A DNA stretch of 64,000 nt from Paraeggerthella hongkongensis (GTDB lineage: Bacteria > Actinomycetota > Coriobacteriia > Coriobacteriales > Eggerthellaceae): the NCBI RefSeq assembly GCF_003340345.1, contig NZ_PPTQ01000005.1, positions 110,828 to 174,827 on the forward strand. The letters run 5' to 3'. A program made the translations under genes and the position numbers. Positions 44,683 to 52,422 of this stretch are shown one piece after another. Below the pieces are notes generated by a model. That model was not told the origin of the DNA and did not search any database. It saw nothing but the letters and a program-made list of their open reading frames with translations. The stretch's first letter is position 1, and every line of letters begins with the position of its first letter.

Positions 44683-46188
44683 TTACAGCGCCACGTGTCC
44701 GAACGTGATGATCGAGTAGACGAGCCCCGCGATGCCCAGGGCTATCACCACGGCGACGATGACCTTGTCCGAGGTTTTCTCGAACACCCGGGCCTTCGGG
44801 TCGTGCTGCCGAATGCCCACGACGTAAAGCGGCAGGCCGACGGCGTACACGATGCACGCGACCATGAGGTAGTTCAAGCCGGCTGCGTAGATGAGCCATA
44901 GCCCGTACAGCGATCCCGCCGCGCCCGTGAACAGGGCCATTCCGCGGCTGGCGAAGATTCCTTTCGGGTAGCTTTCGTCGAGCGCGATCTTGAACAGGAA
45001 CAGCGTGCAGAACAGGTAGCACGGCAGCGCCATGACGCTGGTGATGCTGATCATGGTGGTCCAGGCGTTGTTGCCGATGAAGTAGGACACGATCAGCACG
45101 ATCTGCACGACGATGGTGGTCCACAGAAGCGAGGTCGAAGGCGATCCCTTTTTGTTTTCCTTGACGAACGCCTTCGGGAAAATGCCGCTTTTGGAGGCGG
45201 CCAGCGGCATCTCGCCCAGCATGAGCATCCATACCAGCCAAGAGCTGAGGACCGATATGATAACGCCGGCGTTGATGAGGATCTCGCCCCATTTGCCGAA
45301 CTTGTCCAGCATGATGGCGGCCATGGACGGGTCGGCCATGTTCCCGATGTCGGCCTGGGAGTACACGCCCAAGGGCAGAAGCGATACGATGACGTAGAGC
45401 AGCAGGGTGACCAAAAAGCCGATGGTCGTGGCCTTGCGCACTGCCGTTTGCGACTTGGCCTTGCCCGACACGACCACGGCGCCTTCGATTCCCAGGAACA
45501 GCCACAGGGTCACCAGCATGGTCGCCTGCACTTGCGGCATGACGTTGTCCCAGGTGAAGCTAAGGTCGATGCCGCCCTTCATGCCCCAGAAACCCTCCAT
45601 GAACACCGAGAGCTTGAATACGGTGGCAACGGCCAAGATGAAGACGGCAACCGGCAGCAGCTTGCCGATCGTGCCGATGATGTTCAGGAAGCTGGTTTGC
45701 TTCGCGCCTTGCAGCGCAAGTAAATACATTGCCCAGGTGATGATGGAGCCGCCGATGATGGATGGGATGTTGTTGCCGCCGGCGAAGTCGGGCACGAAGT
45801 AATTGAGCGTGGCCATGACCAAAACGGAGTAGGCCACCAACGCGAAACAGTTGCATATCCAGTATCCGTACGCCACGAAAAAGCCGATGAGCTTGCCGAA
45901 GCCCTTTTCGGCGTACGTGTACAGACCGTTCGTCAGTTCGGGGCGCGCGGCCGACAGGATGCGGAACGTGTTCGCGATGAACCAGATGCCGATGCCCGTG
46001 ACCACCCAGGCGATAATGATGGCTCCGGCGGAAGCGTCCTGCGCCATGTTCTGGGGGAGGTTGTAGATGCCTCCGCCGATCATCGCGCTGATGACGATGC
46101 CTACCAGGCCGATCAGGCCAACTTTTTTGGAGCTGTCCTGTGCCGGTGCGCTGCTTCCGTTGGAACCGGGTGCGGTGTTGTCTGCCAT
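44683..46188 (-). CDS. APC-family amino acid/amine antiporter, probable histidine/histamine exchanger
   Basis: A 501-aa protein with about twelve membrane segments. It has the APC N-terminal GLVGIVISAMIGGGIYNLPQ motif, the ELTNGLYTYAEKGFGK loop and a helix-6 region WLFLGIEGAVVVSG, as in the ArcD/lysine and HdcP/CadB-like antiporters. It lies 75 bp downstream of the pyruvoyl histidine decarboxylase on the same strand. This context suggests electrogenic exchange of histidine for histamine, which would generate proton motive force and alkalinise the cell. Substrate identity is inferred from context. Confidence 0.85.
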   Translation of the reverse strand: MADNTAPGSNGSSAPAQDSSKKVGLIGLVGIVISAMIGGGIYNLPQNMAQDASAGAIIIAWVVTGIGIWFIANTFRILSAARPELTNGLYTYAEKGFGKLIGFFVAYGYWICNCFALVAYSVLVMATLNYFVPDFAGGNNIPSIIGGSIITWAMYLLALQGAKQTSFLNIIGTIGKLLPVAVFILAVATVFKLSVFMEGFWGMKGGIDLSFTWDNVMPQVQATMLVTLWLFLGIEGAVVVSGKAKSQTAVRKATTIGFLVTLLLYVIVSLLPLGVYSQADIGNMADPSMAAIMLDKFGKWGEILINAGVIISVLSSWLVWMLMLGEMPLAASKSGIFPKAFVKENKKGSPSTSLLWTTIVVQIVLIVSYFIGNNAWTTMISITSVMALPCYLFCTLFLFKIALDESYPKGIFASRGMALFTGAAGSLYGLWLIYAAGLNYLMVACIVYAVGLPLYVVGIRQHDPKARVFEKTSDKVIVAVVIALGIAGLVYSIITFGHVAL

Positions 46189-46263
46189 GATTCCAATCCT
46201 TGTCGAATGAGGGCGCGCCCGCCAGACCGGACGCGCCAGGGTGCGAATGGGGTGCGCGATGCG

Positions 46264-47220
46264 CTAGTTTGCCAGGTCCGTAAGCGGTTCGAAGTCCATC
46301 TGCTTGAGCCAGTCGGACAGATGCAGGCTGTTGAGGGATGCGAAGCCGGTTGCGGGCACGGCGTTGCGCGCGAGCGTGACGTAGGGTCCTACGGTGATGG
46401 CGTTGCCGATCTCGTTGGGCTTCATCATGCGGTAGGCGAAGCTCACGTACGTGCGGTCGAACAGCACGCTGGAGTCGCGTCCGCATTCGACCACGGACCA
46501 GACGATCTCCTTGCGATGCTGCTCCAGGTAAGCCAGCATGTCCTGCTCGTTGTCGTTTTCGGTCCAGACGCCGGCGTCTTCGATGAAGAGGTCGGCTGCG
46601 AAATCGCGGTCCGCGGAAAGCGAGATGGCGATGAACGACCATACGCCGTACGCTTCGCCTTCCTTGAGCGGGCGGTCTTCCTTGGGGCGGTACGCCGTGA
46701 TTCCCTTGTTGGCGCAGATGGTGTGCGCACCGGGGATGGGGTGGTAGCGACGGTTCTCGGCCGTTCCGAACAGCTCGATGCCGGCGTTGAGCAAGGGTTG
46801 CGCGTCGAACACCTTGAGCTCGCTGCCATCGAACTGCTTCTCGGTGAACAGCGGTGTGCTTGCGCCCGATGCGATGTCGTCATGTCGGGCCAGGTCGTAG
46901 CCCCAAACCTGCCCGGCCATGCCGCAGAACGACGAGGCGGTCAGCATGTTGATCTGGCCGACGTAGGCATCGGCCGTTTCGGCTTTGTCGTAGGTAACGA
47001 TGCCGTCGATCAGCATGTCGTTGGTTTTCTCGACCGTTCCGGCGGACACTTTGAGGACCGATACGTATCCGTTGCCGTAGGCGCCCGGCATGCCGTAGCC
47101 GTCGCAGTAGTCGTCGTACGGGCTGATGGCGGTCTTGTCGATGTGCGGCGCGCGCATGGTCGCGTGAAGGTTGGGGGTGCGGGCGATGGTGCGGTTGCGG
47201 CGTTCTTCGATGTTCTTCAT
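46264..47220 (-). CDS. hdcA: Pyruvoyl-dependent histidine decarboxylase proenzyme
   Basis: A 318-aa protein similar along its length to the Lactobacillus 30a-type HdcA: KTAISPYDDY, GNGYVSVLKVSAGTVEKTNDMLIDGIVTYDKAE, VGQINMLTASSFCG, the FTEKQFDGSELKVFDAQPL block, CANKGITAYRPK, GVWSFIAISLS, FIEDAGVW, and NEIGNAITVGPYV. The self-cleavage serine pair is Ser96-Ser97 (TASSF): cleavage would leave a beta chain of 96 residues and an alpha chain whose N-terminal Ser97 becomes the pyruvoyl cofactor. It makes histamine and CO2 from histidine. Start ATG 47220 follows AAAGGA; the N-terminal extension is about 15 residues longer than in Lactobacillus. The maturation gene hdcB is not present nearby. Confidence 0.93.
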   Translation of the reverse strand: MKNIEERRNRTIARTPNLHATMRAPHIDKTAISPYDDYCDGYGMPGAYGNGYVSVLKVSAGTVEKTNDMLIDGIVTYDKAETADAYVGQINMLTASSFCGMAGQVWGYDLARHDDIASGASTPLFTEKQFDGSELKVFDAQPLLNAGIELFGTAENRRYHPIPGAHTICANKGITAYRPKEDRPLKEGEAYGVWSFIAISLSADRDFAADLFIEDAGVWTENDNEQDMLAYLEQHRKEIVWSVVECGRDSSVLFDRTYVSFAYRMMKPNEIGNAITVGPYVTLARNAVPATGFASLNSLHLSDWLKQMDFEPLTDLAN

Positions 47221-47452
47221 GAAGGTCCTTTCGTTGCGGATACGATTCGCGCAGATTGTAGGACGGCCCGGTTTTCGCGTCCCGGGCGGTAAAAAGATGG
47301 GACCGAGACGTGCTCGCGCTGATGCTGAAGCGTTGAATGGGCTGGGGCGCGCGAGGCGCCGGTTTTCTTGCCTTGTTCAGATAGGGGTTTTCCTTATTTA
47401 GGAGGGTTGCTGCTTTACGACCTTCGCGCATGCTGTATATTACAATCGTTAT

Positions 47453-47466
47453 ATAACAGTTGTTAT
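47453..47466. promoter_or_regulatory. Palindromic site at the TetR promoter
   Basis: ATAACA-GT-TGTTAT is a perfect dyad with 2-base centre, about 15 bp before the TetR start codon and next to an AT-rich stretch. It is the likely operator of the TetR regulator. Confidence 0.5.
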
Positions 47467-47481
47467 TTTGGAGGTACGGTT

Positions 47482-48084
47482 ATGCCGGAACGGAAGGTAA
47501 CGCGCGAAACGGTGCTCGAGGCGGCTCTTTCCCTTGTGCGCGAGCAGGGGGAGGGCGCACTGAGCGCGCGGGCGATCGCGGATCGCGCGGGTTGTTCGGT
47601 GCAGCCTATATACAGCCTGTTCGGCGACATGAAAAGCCTGGTGAAAGCCCTATACGACCATGCGCGCGCCTGGGTTGCCGCGTACAACCGCGAGCACGAG
47701 CATCGCGCTCCGAACGCGTTTGCGGCAAACGGGCTTTCCCATTTGCGCTTGGCGCGCACCGAAGGCAACCTGTTCCGGTTCCTGTACCTGACCGCGCACA
47801 TGGACGCTGCCAGCTTCGAGGACGTGTACCGCAGCGTTGCGCTGCCGAACGTGGAGAGGTGCGTGGAGGAGCTGAGCGGGCTTGATCCCGTTGCGGCGCG
47901 GGCGTTGTACCTGCACATGATCGTCTATACCCACGGTATGGCAACCATGCTCGCTTCGGGTGCGCGGTTCGACGACGAAGAGCTGCACGAACGGCTTGAC
48001 GAGGCATTCAGGGGCCTGTCGTCGCTCGCGGGCGGCGAGCGCGTTCTTGCTGCGACTTCCAACAAGAAGGGATCTACGCTATGA
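47482..48084 (+). CDS. TetR-family transcriptional regulator
   Basis: A 200-aa protein. The first ~50 residues form an HTH (ETVLEAALSLVREQGEGALSARAIADRAGCSVQPIYSLFGDMKSLVKALYDHA) with a Tyr-rich recognition helix. The remainder is the ligand-binding helical domain. Start ATG 47482 is preceded by GGAGG. Its stop overlaps the first reductase gene (ATGA), so the TetR-reductase-reductase operon is self-regulated. The ligand is unknown. Confidence 0.9.
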   Translation: MPERKVTRETVLEAALSLVREQGEGALSARAIADRAGCSVQPIYSLFGDMKSLVKALYDHARAWVAAYNREHEHRAPNAFAANGLSHLRLARTEGNLFRFLYLTAHMDAASFEDVYRSVALPNVERCVEELSGLDPVAARALYLHMIVYTHGMATMLASGARFDDEELHERLDEAFRGLSSLAGGERVLAATSNKKGSTL

Positions 48085-48587
48085 GCAGGCGGTTGGTTAT
48101 TTTCGATGCGGGCGATATGGGGGAAGAGGCGTTCGCGCAGGGTTTTTCCGACGGGGACGTGCTGTTCTCGGCCACGCCCGAGGTTCGGATGTGCATCGGC
48201 TGCTTCGGCTGTTGGCTGAAAACGCCGGGCACGTGCGTGCTGCGCGACCGATGCCAGCAGATGCCGCGGCTTTTGCGGGAAAGCGACACGGTGGTGGTTG
48301 TGAGTCCTTTGGTGTACGGCGGCTACTCCCGCTCTGTCAAGGCTGTGTTCGATCGGTCGATCGGCTACTTGCTGCCGTACTTTCGCATGGTCGACGGCCG
48401 GATGCACCATGCCATGCGCTACGATCACGCGTATCGCCAGGAGGTTCATTTCTACGGCCCCGGCACGCAGGCGGAACACGACCTCGCGCATCGTTTCATT
48501 CGCGCCAATGCGGTCAACTTCAATGTTTCTGAAGTTGACGTGCGCTTTCATGAGAACGTCGAGCAAGCGAAGGAGGCTGCGCTATGA
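48081..48587 (+). CDS. Flavodoxin-fold reductase with cysteine-rich loop
   Basis: A 168-aa flavodoxin-fold protein. The segment RMCIGCFGCWLKTPGTC is typical of NADPH-dependent FMN reductases and iron-sulfur flavoproteins, and SPLVYGGYSRSVKAVFDR is the FMN-binding/dimer loop. It overlaps the TetR gene start and the following reductase gene. The pair with the next gene may act together on a quinone, aromatic or metal substrate; nothing more specific can be read. Confidence 0.8.
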   Translation: MSRRLVIFDAGDMGEEAFAQGFSDGDVLFSATPEVRMCIGCFGCWLKTPGTCVLRDRCQQMPRLLRESDTVVVVSPLVYGGYSRSVKAVFDRSIGYLLPYFRMVDGRMHHAMRYDHAYRQEVHFYGPGTQAEHDLAHRFIRANAVNFNVSEVDVRFHENVEQAKEAAL

Positions 48588-49213
48588 ACGTGGTGCTGCT
48601 GTGCGGAAGCCCGCGCGCCAAGAAGAGCAATTCGGCGTACCTGCTCGAGCAGTTGAGCGATCGCATGGGTGGAAGCTTGCACGTGGAGACGCGCCAGGCT
48701 GCGGCGACGGCGTCTGGCGTGAACGAGCGCACCGCCGAGTTGGTGGCGGCAAGCGATGCCCTGGTGGTTGCGCTCCCTCTGTATGCGGACGCGATACCTT
48801 CCGCCTTGTACGAAGTGCTTGGTCAGATACGGGCGCGCGTTTTGGAAACAGGATCGACGCCGACGGTCTACCTGATCGTGAACAGCGGATTCTACGAAGC
48901 GCGACAGAACGAGCTGGCCATCGAGATGCTGTGGAACTGGTGTGATGCATGCGGCATGCGACGGGGCAGGGCTTTGGCGGCGGGGGCTGGCGAGATGTCG
49001 CATGCTGCGCCGATGGGGACCGGGCCCCTCAAGAACCTGGGGCGCGCTTTGGACGAGCTGGCTCGCGCTATCGAGCGGCGAGAGTCGGGCGAAACGATGT
49101 TCGTGGAGCCCAACTTCCCACGCATGCTCTATCGCATGGCCGGGCATCGCTTTTGGAATGCGCAGGCGAAAAAGAACGGCTTGAAGCCGCGCGATCTGCT
49201 GCGCGCGGAGTAG
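48584..49213 (+). CDS. NAD(P)H-dependent FMN reductase-like protein
   Basis: A 209-aa flavodoxin-like protein starting MNVVLLCGSPRAKKSNSAYLLEQL, the FMN-phosphate loop of NAD(P)H-dependent oxidoreductases, and LVVALPLYADAIPSALYEVL. The last third is less typical. It overlaps the previous gene by four bases and ends the operon. Confidence 0.82.
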   Translation: MNVVLLCGSPRAKKSNSAYLLEQLSDRMGGSLHVETRQAAATASGVNERTAELVAASDALVVALPLYADAIPSALYEVLGQIRARVLETGSTPTVYLIVNSGFYEARQNELAIEMLWNWCDACGMRRGRALAAGAGEMSHAAPMGTGPLKNLGRALDELARAIERRESGETMFVEPNFPRMLYRMAGHRFWNAQAKKNGLKPRDLLRAE

Positions 49214-49310
49214 CCGGGGCCGCTAACGCGGTAGGTCTACCAGGGGACGGGCGACTGCGCACGGAGTCGCCCGTTGGAAGGAGCCGCGGCGAAGGAGTCG
49301 GCGCTCCATG

Positions 49311-49346
49311 CGAACGGGCCGCATCGTTGTCGATGCGGCCCGTTCG
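49311..49346. terminator. 16-bp perfect hairpin, bidirectional terminator
   Basis: CGAACGGGCCGCATCG and its complement CGATGCGGCCCGTTCG flank a TTGT loop. It separates the reductase operon (ending at 49213) from the minus-strand molybdoenzyme operon, whose last gene ends at 49360. Confidence 0.8.
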
Positions 49347-49359
49347 GGTCATGCAGTGT

Positions 49360-49599
49360 TTACGCTGTTGGCGGCTTCGGTGCGCCGGGTGCCGCGGGTA
49401 CGCCGGGCGCACCAGGGGCTGCAGGCGCACCCGGGGCGCCGGGTGCTTTGGGAGCGCCAGGGGCGCCCGGGGCACCGGGAGCTGCGGAAGCGGGAAGCTC
49501 GGATCCGCAGCTTTCGCACGTATCGTTCTTGGACGGGTTGAGCGACCCGCAGGACGGGCATTTCTTCTTCACATCGAGCGATGATGGCCTGAAGCACAT
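49360..49599 (-). CDS. Zinc-ribbon protein with collagen-like Gly-Ala-Pro tail
   Basis: A 79-aa protein. Residues 12-35 form a zinc ribbon with CPSC and CESC pairs. The last ~42 residues are almost only Gly, Ala and Pro, with about a dozen GAP or APG triplets interrupted by Lys and Val. Start ATG 49599 follows AAGGAGG. It is the third gene of the molybdoenzyme operon. Function is unknown; a role in enzyme assembly or folding is inference from position only, because no TorD-type chaperone is present. Confidence 0.75.
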   Translation of the reverse strand: MCFRPSSLDVKKKCPSCGSLNPSKNDTCESCGSELPASAAPGAPGAPGAPKAPGAPGAPAAPGAPGVPAAPGAPKPPTA

Positions 49600-49632
49600 A
49601 TCGTCGGTCCTCCTTTTTCTTCTCGCGCCCTT

Positions 49633-49968
49633 CTAGACGAAGGAGCAAAGCAGTTGCTTGGGGTGATCGGACAGTTTCTTCGAGAGCTCCTCGATGGTTC
49701 CGAACTCGAGGCACTTGGCTTGGCAATGATGCACGCAGGAGGGAACCTTGCCCTTCTTGCGGCGCAACAGGCACATGGTGCACTGGTCGGTGAACGCCGG
49801 AGCGTAGGAGAGCAGCCATTTGTCGGGAGCGATCTCCCAAGGGCCTATCTCGTTCACCTTGATACCGAACTGACCTGCGGGAAGGCCGTTTTCCATCTGG
49901 CAGGCAACTTCGCAGGAGTGGCAGCCTGTGCACCATGCGGGATCGATCAGAATGCCGTATTCAGCCAT
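49633..49968 (-). CDS. Small iron-sulfur subunit of the molybdoenzyme
   Basis: A 111-aa ferredoxin-like protein with nine cysteines. CTGCHSCEVAC gives the first 4Fe-4S motif; CTMC together with CVHHCQAKC gives the ligands for a second. DMSO-reductase-family electron-transfer subunits usually bind three or four clusters and are about 190 aa, so this one is short. It lies directly downstream of the molybdoenzyme (2-bp gap) and probably passes electrons to it. Confidence 0.85.
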   Translation of the reverse strand: MAEYGILIDPAWCTGCHSCEVACQMENGLPAGQFGIKVNEIGPWEIAPDKWLLSYAPAFTDQCTMCLLRRKKGKVPSCVHHCQAKCLEFGTIEELSKKLSDHPKQLLCSFV

Positions 49969-49970
49969 GG

Positions 49971-52223
49971 TTACTCACCTTCCTTGACTTTGTAGATCTT
50001 GCAGATGTTCGTCTTGTAGTTTGCGCCGAACCCGGTCTTTCCGAATTCGCCCCACGGGAGCAGCTTGTTGATGGCAACGTCGTACAGATCGAAAAGATCC
50101 TCGGGGTCTTTTTCAGGCAGCCACCAGCCGTGATCGCATGCGACGATGCGCGTGCCCAGGATGGGCGTCTTCTTCACGCGTCGCTTGGCGCGTCCCAGGT
50201 GATTCTCGACCCATACCCAGTCGCCCTCGTCGACGCCGTAGCGCTCGCAAAGTTCGGGGTGAACCTGTATGGTCGGGTCGGGCGTGTAGGAGCGGTTGCG
50301 CTCGATCATGCGATGCTCGGAATGGAAGGAGTTGAACACGCGGGCGCCCGTGGTAAGAACCAGCGGATACTCTTCCATCAGGTCAGGCGTCGAACCCGGT
50401 CCGGGCGAGGGCTCCTCGAAGTACGGCAGCGGATCGTACCCCATCGACTCGTAGATGGTCGAGTAGAGCTCGAGTCTGCCGGTCGGGGTGGGGAAGCCCA
50501 GCTGCCCGTCCTCGCGAAGCAGGCCCTTCTCGTGGCGGTGGTACTCCAGGGGAAGGAAGATAGGAGCGACTTCCTTGAGCTCGGAGAAGGTGAATCCCGT
50601 GGGCTTCAAAAGCTCGTCGTACACTTCCTCCAGCGTTTCCCAGGGCCAGGCTTCAGGTGCGAGCCTTTTGCCAAGAAGCAGGTTGATTTCCATGTCGGAC
50701 TTGCTTTCGCCAACCGGCTTGCAGGCCTGGCAGATTACCTCGCCGCGCTGGATGCCGTCGCCCAAGCGAATGCTGTCGTGCTCGGGGAACGTGTTGGCGG
50801 GAAGGAACACGTCGGCCAGCGCCATCGCCGTCGGCGTCATGAACAGGTCGACGGAGACGTTGATGTCCAGCTTCTCGAACGCCTTGTGAGTACGCTCCGG
50901 ATCGGCGGCGATGCATGCCAGGATGTTGGTCTGCTGCAGCCAGGAACCGTGAATCTCGTACGGTTCGCCGCTTTCCATTGTTTCGATGAGCTCGTCGGCT
51001 TGCGACATCTGGAATCCTGCTTGGAGGATGGGGTAGTTGCCCAGGCCGATGCGCTTGGCTTTTTGCTCGTCGCTGATAAGCTCTCCGCCCCAGCCGGATG
51101 CGTAGCTGAGGATGGATATCGTGGGGATGATGCCGCCCGGTACGTCGATGTTGCCCGTGACCATGAAAATGGAGGCGATAGCCTGGCTTGCGGGCAGGGA
51201 TTCCTTGGTCATGTCGACCGCGAGGCCCCACTGCAAAGATGCTGTTTTCGCCTTGCCGATCATGCGTGCGGCTTCGATGATGTTCTCTTCGGGAACCCAC
51301 GTAATTTCGGCTACACGGCTGACGGGGTATTCGGCGGCGCGTGCCTTGAGCTCCTCGAATCCGTAGCACCACTTGTCGACGAAGTCGTTGTCGCAGAGGT
51401 CTTCTTCGAAGAGGATATTGAGGATGCCCAGGGCGAGAGCGGCGTCGGTTCCGGGGCGGATGCGAAGGTGCTGAGCCGAATTGCACGAGAGCCAGGTGAC
51501 TTTGGGGTCGATGTCGATGATCTTGGTGCCGCGCTTCATCATGTCGACCACCCAGTGCCCGTACCAACCTTCGTTGTTGGCGACCAAGGGGTAGTTGCCC
51601 CAGACCACGAGGACTTCGGGGACCTCGTATGCGGGGTTGTCGTAGCGGTCGGTCCATCCCTGGGATGCATCGGCTACCATGTACGTCCCCGTGGTCAGGG
51701 CCATACCGGCGATGCGCGGAAGGAAGCAGGCCAGGCCCGAGAGGATGCACGTGTAGTTCGGAGAACCGTAAGACCAGGCCAGGCGCGTGATTGCGGGGCC
51801 GATGTCGCGTCCGGTGCCCTGTGCGAAGATTACGCTTTCGGCGCCGTACTTCTCTTTTATGTCAAGGAACTTGTCGGCTACGTAGTCGAGGGCTTCCTCC
51901 CAAGACACGCGTCGCCAGGTGTCCTTGCCGCGGTCCTTCGGATCTCGCATCATGGGGTAGGTGATGCGCTTTTCATGGTACGTCACTTCCTGGATGTTCA
52001 GGCAGCGCATGCACAGGCGCCCTTGGTTGAACGGGTTTTCCGGATCGCCTTCGCACTTGACCAGTTTTCCGTCTTTATCGGTGTGCAGGAGCACGCCGCA
52101 GCCAAGGTGGCATCCCGGGCCGGACCACGCACTTCCCCTTGTGACGGTAAGACCGTCTTCCTCGTACCTCCAGGGTTTTTCGTAGTCTACGAACTTGAGA
52201 TCTGACTTCGCGAACTTCGTCAT
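49971..52223 (-). CDS. Molybdopterin oxidoreductase, DMSO-reductase superfamily
   Basis: A 750-aa catalytic subunit. No Tat signal is visible, so it is probably cytoplasmic. The N-terminal iron-sulfur region has Cys38, Cys42, Cys57, Cys71 and Cys74 but lacks the usual third Cys (position 46 is Leu). Molybdopterin-domain features are RRVSWEEALDYVADKF, VVWGNYPLVANNEGWYGH, IIDIDPKVTWLS and the C-terminal TPTGRLELYS and TGARVFNSFHSEHR. Overall it resembles the catechol-dehydroxylase/acetylene-hydratase-like group common in Eggerthellaceae; the substrate is not evident. Start ATG 52223 follows AGGAGG. A promoter and divergent PucR regulator lie just upstream. Confidence 0.9.
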   Translation of the reverse strand: MTKFAKSDLKFVDYEKPWRYEEDGLTVTRGSAWSGPGCHLGCGVLLHTDKDGKLVKCEGDPENPFNQGRLCMRCLNIQEVTYHEKRITYPMMRDPKDRGKDTWRRVSWEEALDYVADKFLDIKEKYGAESVIFAQGTGRDIGPAITRLAWSYGSPNYTCILSGLACFLPRIAGMALTTGTYMVADASQGWTDRYDNPAYEVPEVLVVWGNYPLVANNEGWYGHWVVDMMKRGTKIIDIDPKVTWLSCNSAQHLRIRPGTDAALALGILNILFEEDLCDNDFVDKWCYGFEELKARAAEYPVSRVAEITWVPEENIIEAARMIGKAKTASLQWGLAVDMTKESLPASQAIASIFMVTGNIDVPGGIIPTISILSYASGWGGELISDEQKAKRIGLGNYPILQAGFQMSQADELIETMESGEPYEIHGSWLQQTNILACIAADPERTHKAFEKLDINVSVDLFMTPTAMALADVFLPANTFPEHDSIRLGDGIQRGEVICQACKPVGESKSDMEINLLLGKRLAPEAWPWETLEEVYDELLKPTGFTFSELKEVAPIFLPLEYHRHEKGLLREDGQLGFPTPTGRLELYSTIYESMGYDPLPYFEEPSPGPGSTPDLMEEYPLVLTTGARVFNSFHSEHRMIERNRSYTPDPTIQVHPELCERYGVDEGDWVWVENHLGRAKRRVKKTPILGTRIVACDHGWWLPEKDPEDLFDLYDVAINKLLPWGEFGKTGFGANYKTNICKIYKVKEGE

Positions 52224-52278
52224 AACGCACCCTCCTCCTTTTCAGTGTGTAGGACTATCAGACGCATTATTTGTGCAT

Positions 52279-52306
52279 TTTATACAGCTGCATTGGTGAG
52301 TGACAA
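52279..52306 (-). promoter_or_regulatory. Promoter of the molybdoenzyme operon
   Basis: On the minus strand -35 TTGTCA (52301-52306) and -10 TATAAA (52279-52284) are separated by 16 bp, 55 bp before the ATG at 52223. Confidence 0.6.
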
Positions 52307-52317
52307 TTGATAAAGTG

Positions 52318-52346
52318 TTGGTATCTGCGGTACTTATTCGTATATT
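52318..52346 (+). promoter_or_regulatory. Promoter of the PucR-type regulator
   Basis: -35 TTGGTA (52318-52323), exactly 17 bp, and -10 TATATT (52341-52346). It is divergent from the molybdoenzyme promoter with their -35 boxes about 11 bp apart, so one bound protein could affect both. Confidence 0.55.
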
Positions 52347-52422
52347 ATGTACATATAAAATTAAGAGCGAGGGAACGATCGTTCTTGCGGGAAGCGGCCA
52401 AGATGACAGGGGACAAGCCGGT

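Noticed and set aside
46264..47220. First impression of a choloylglycine/linear-amide hydrolase (bile-salt hydrolase-like)
   Set aside because: There is no N-terminal nucleophile Cys, and motifs match pyruvoyl histidine decarboxylase along the whole length, including the Ser-Ser cleavage site.
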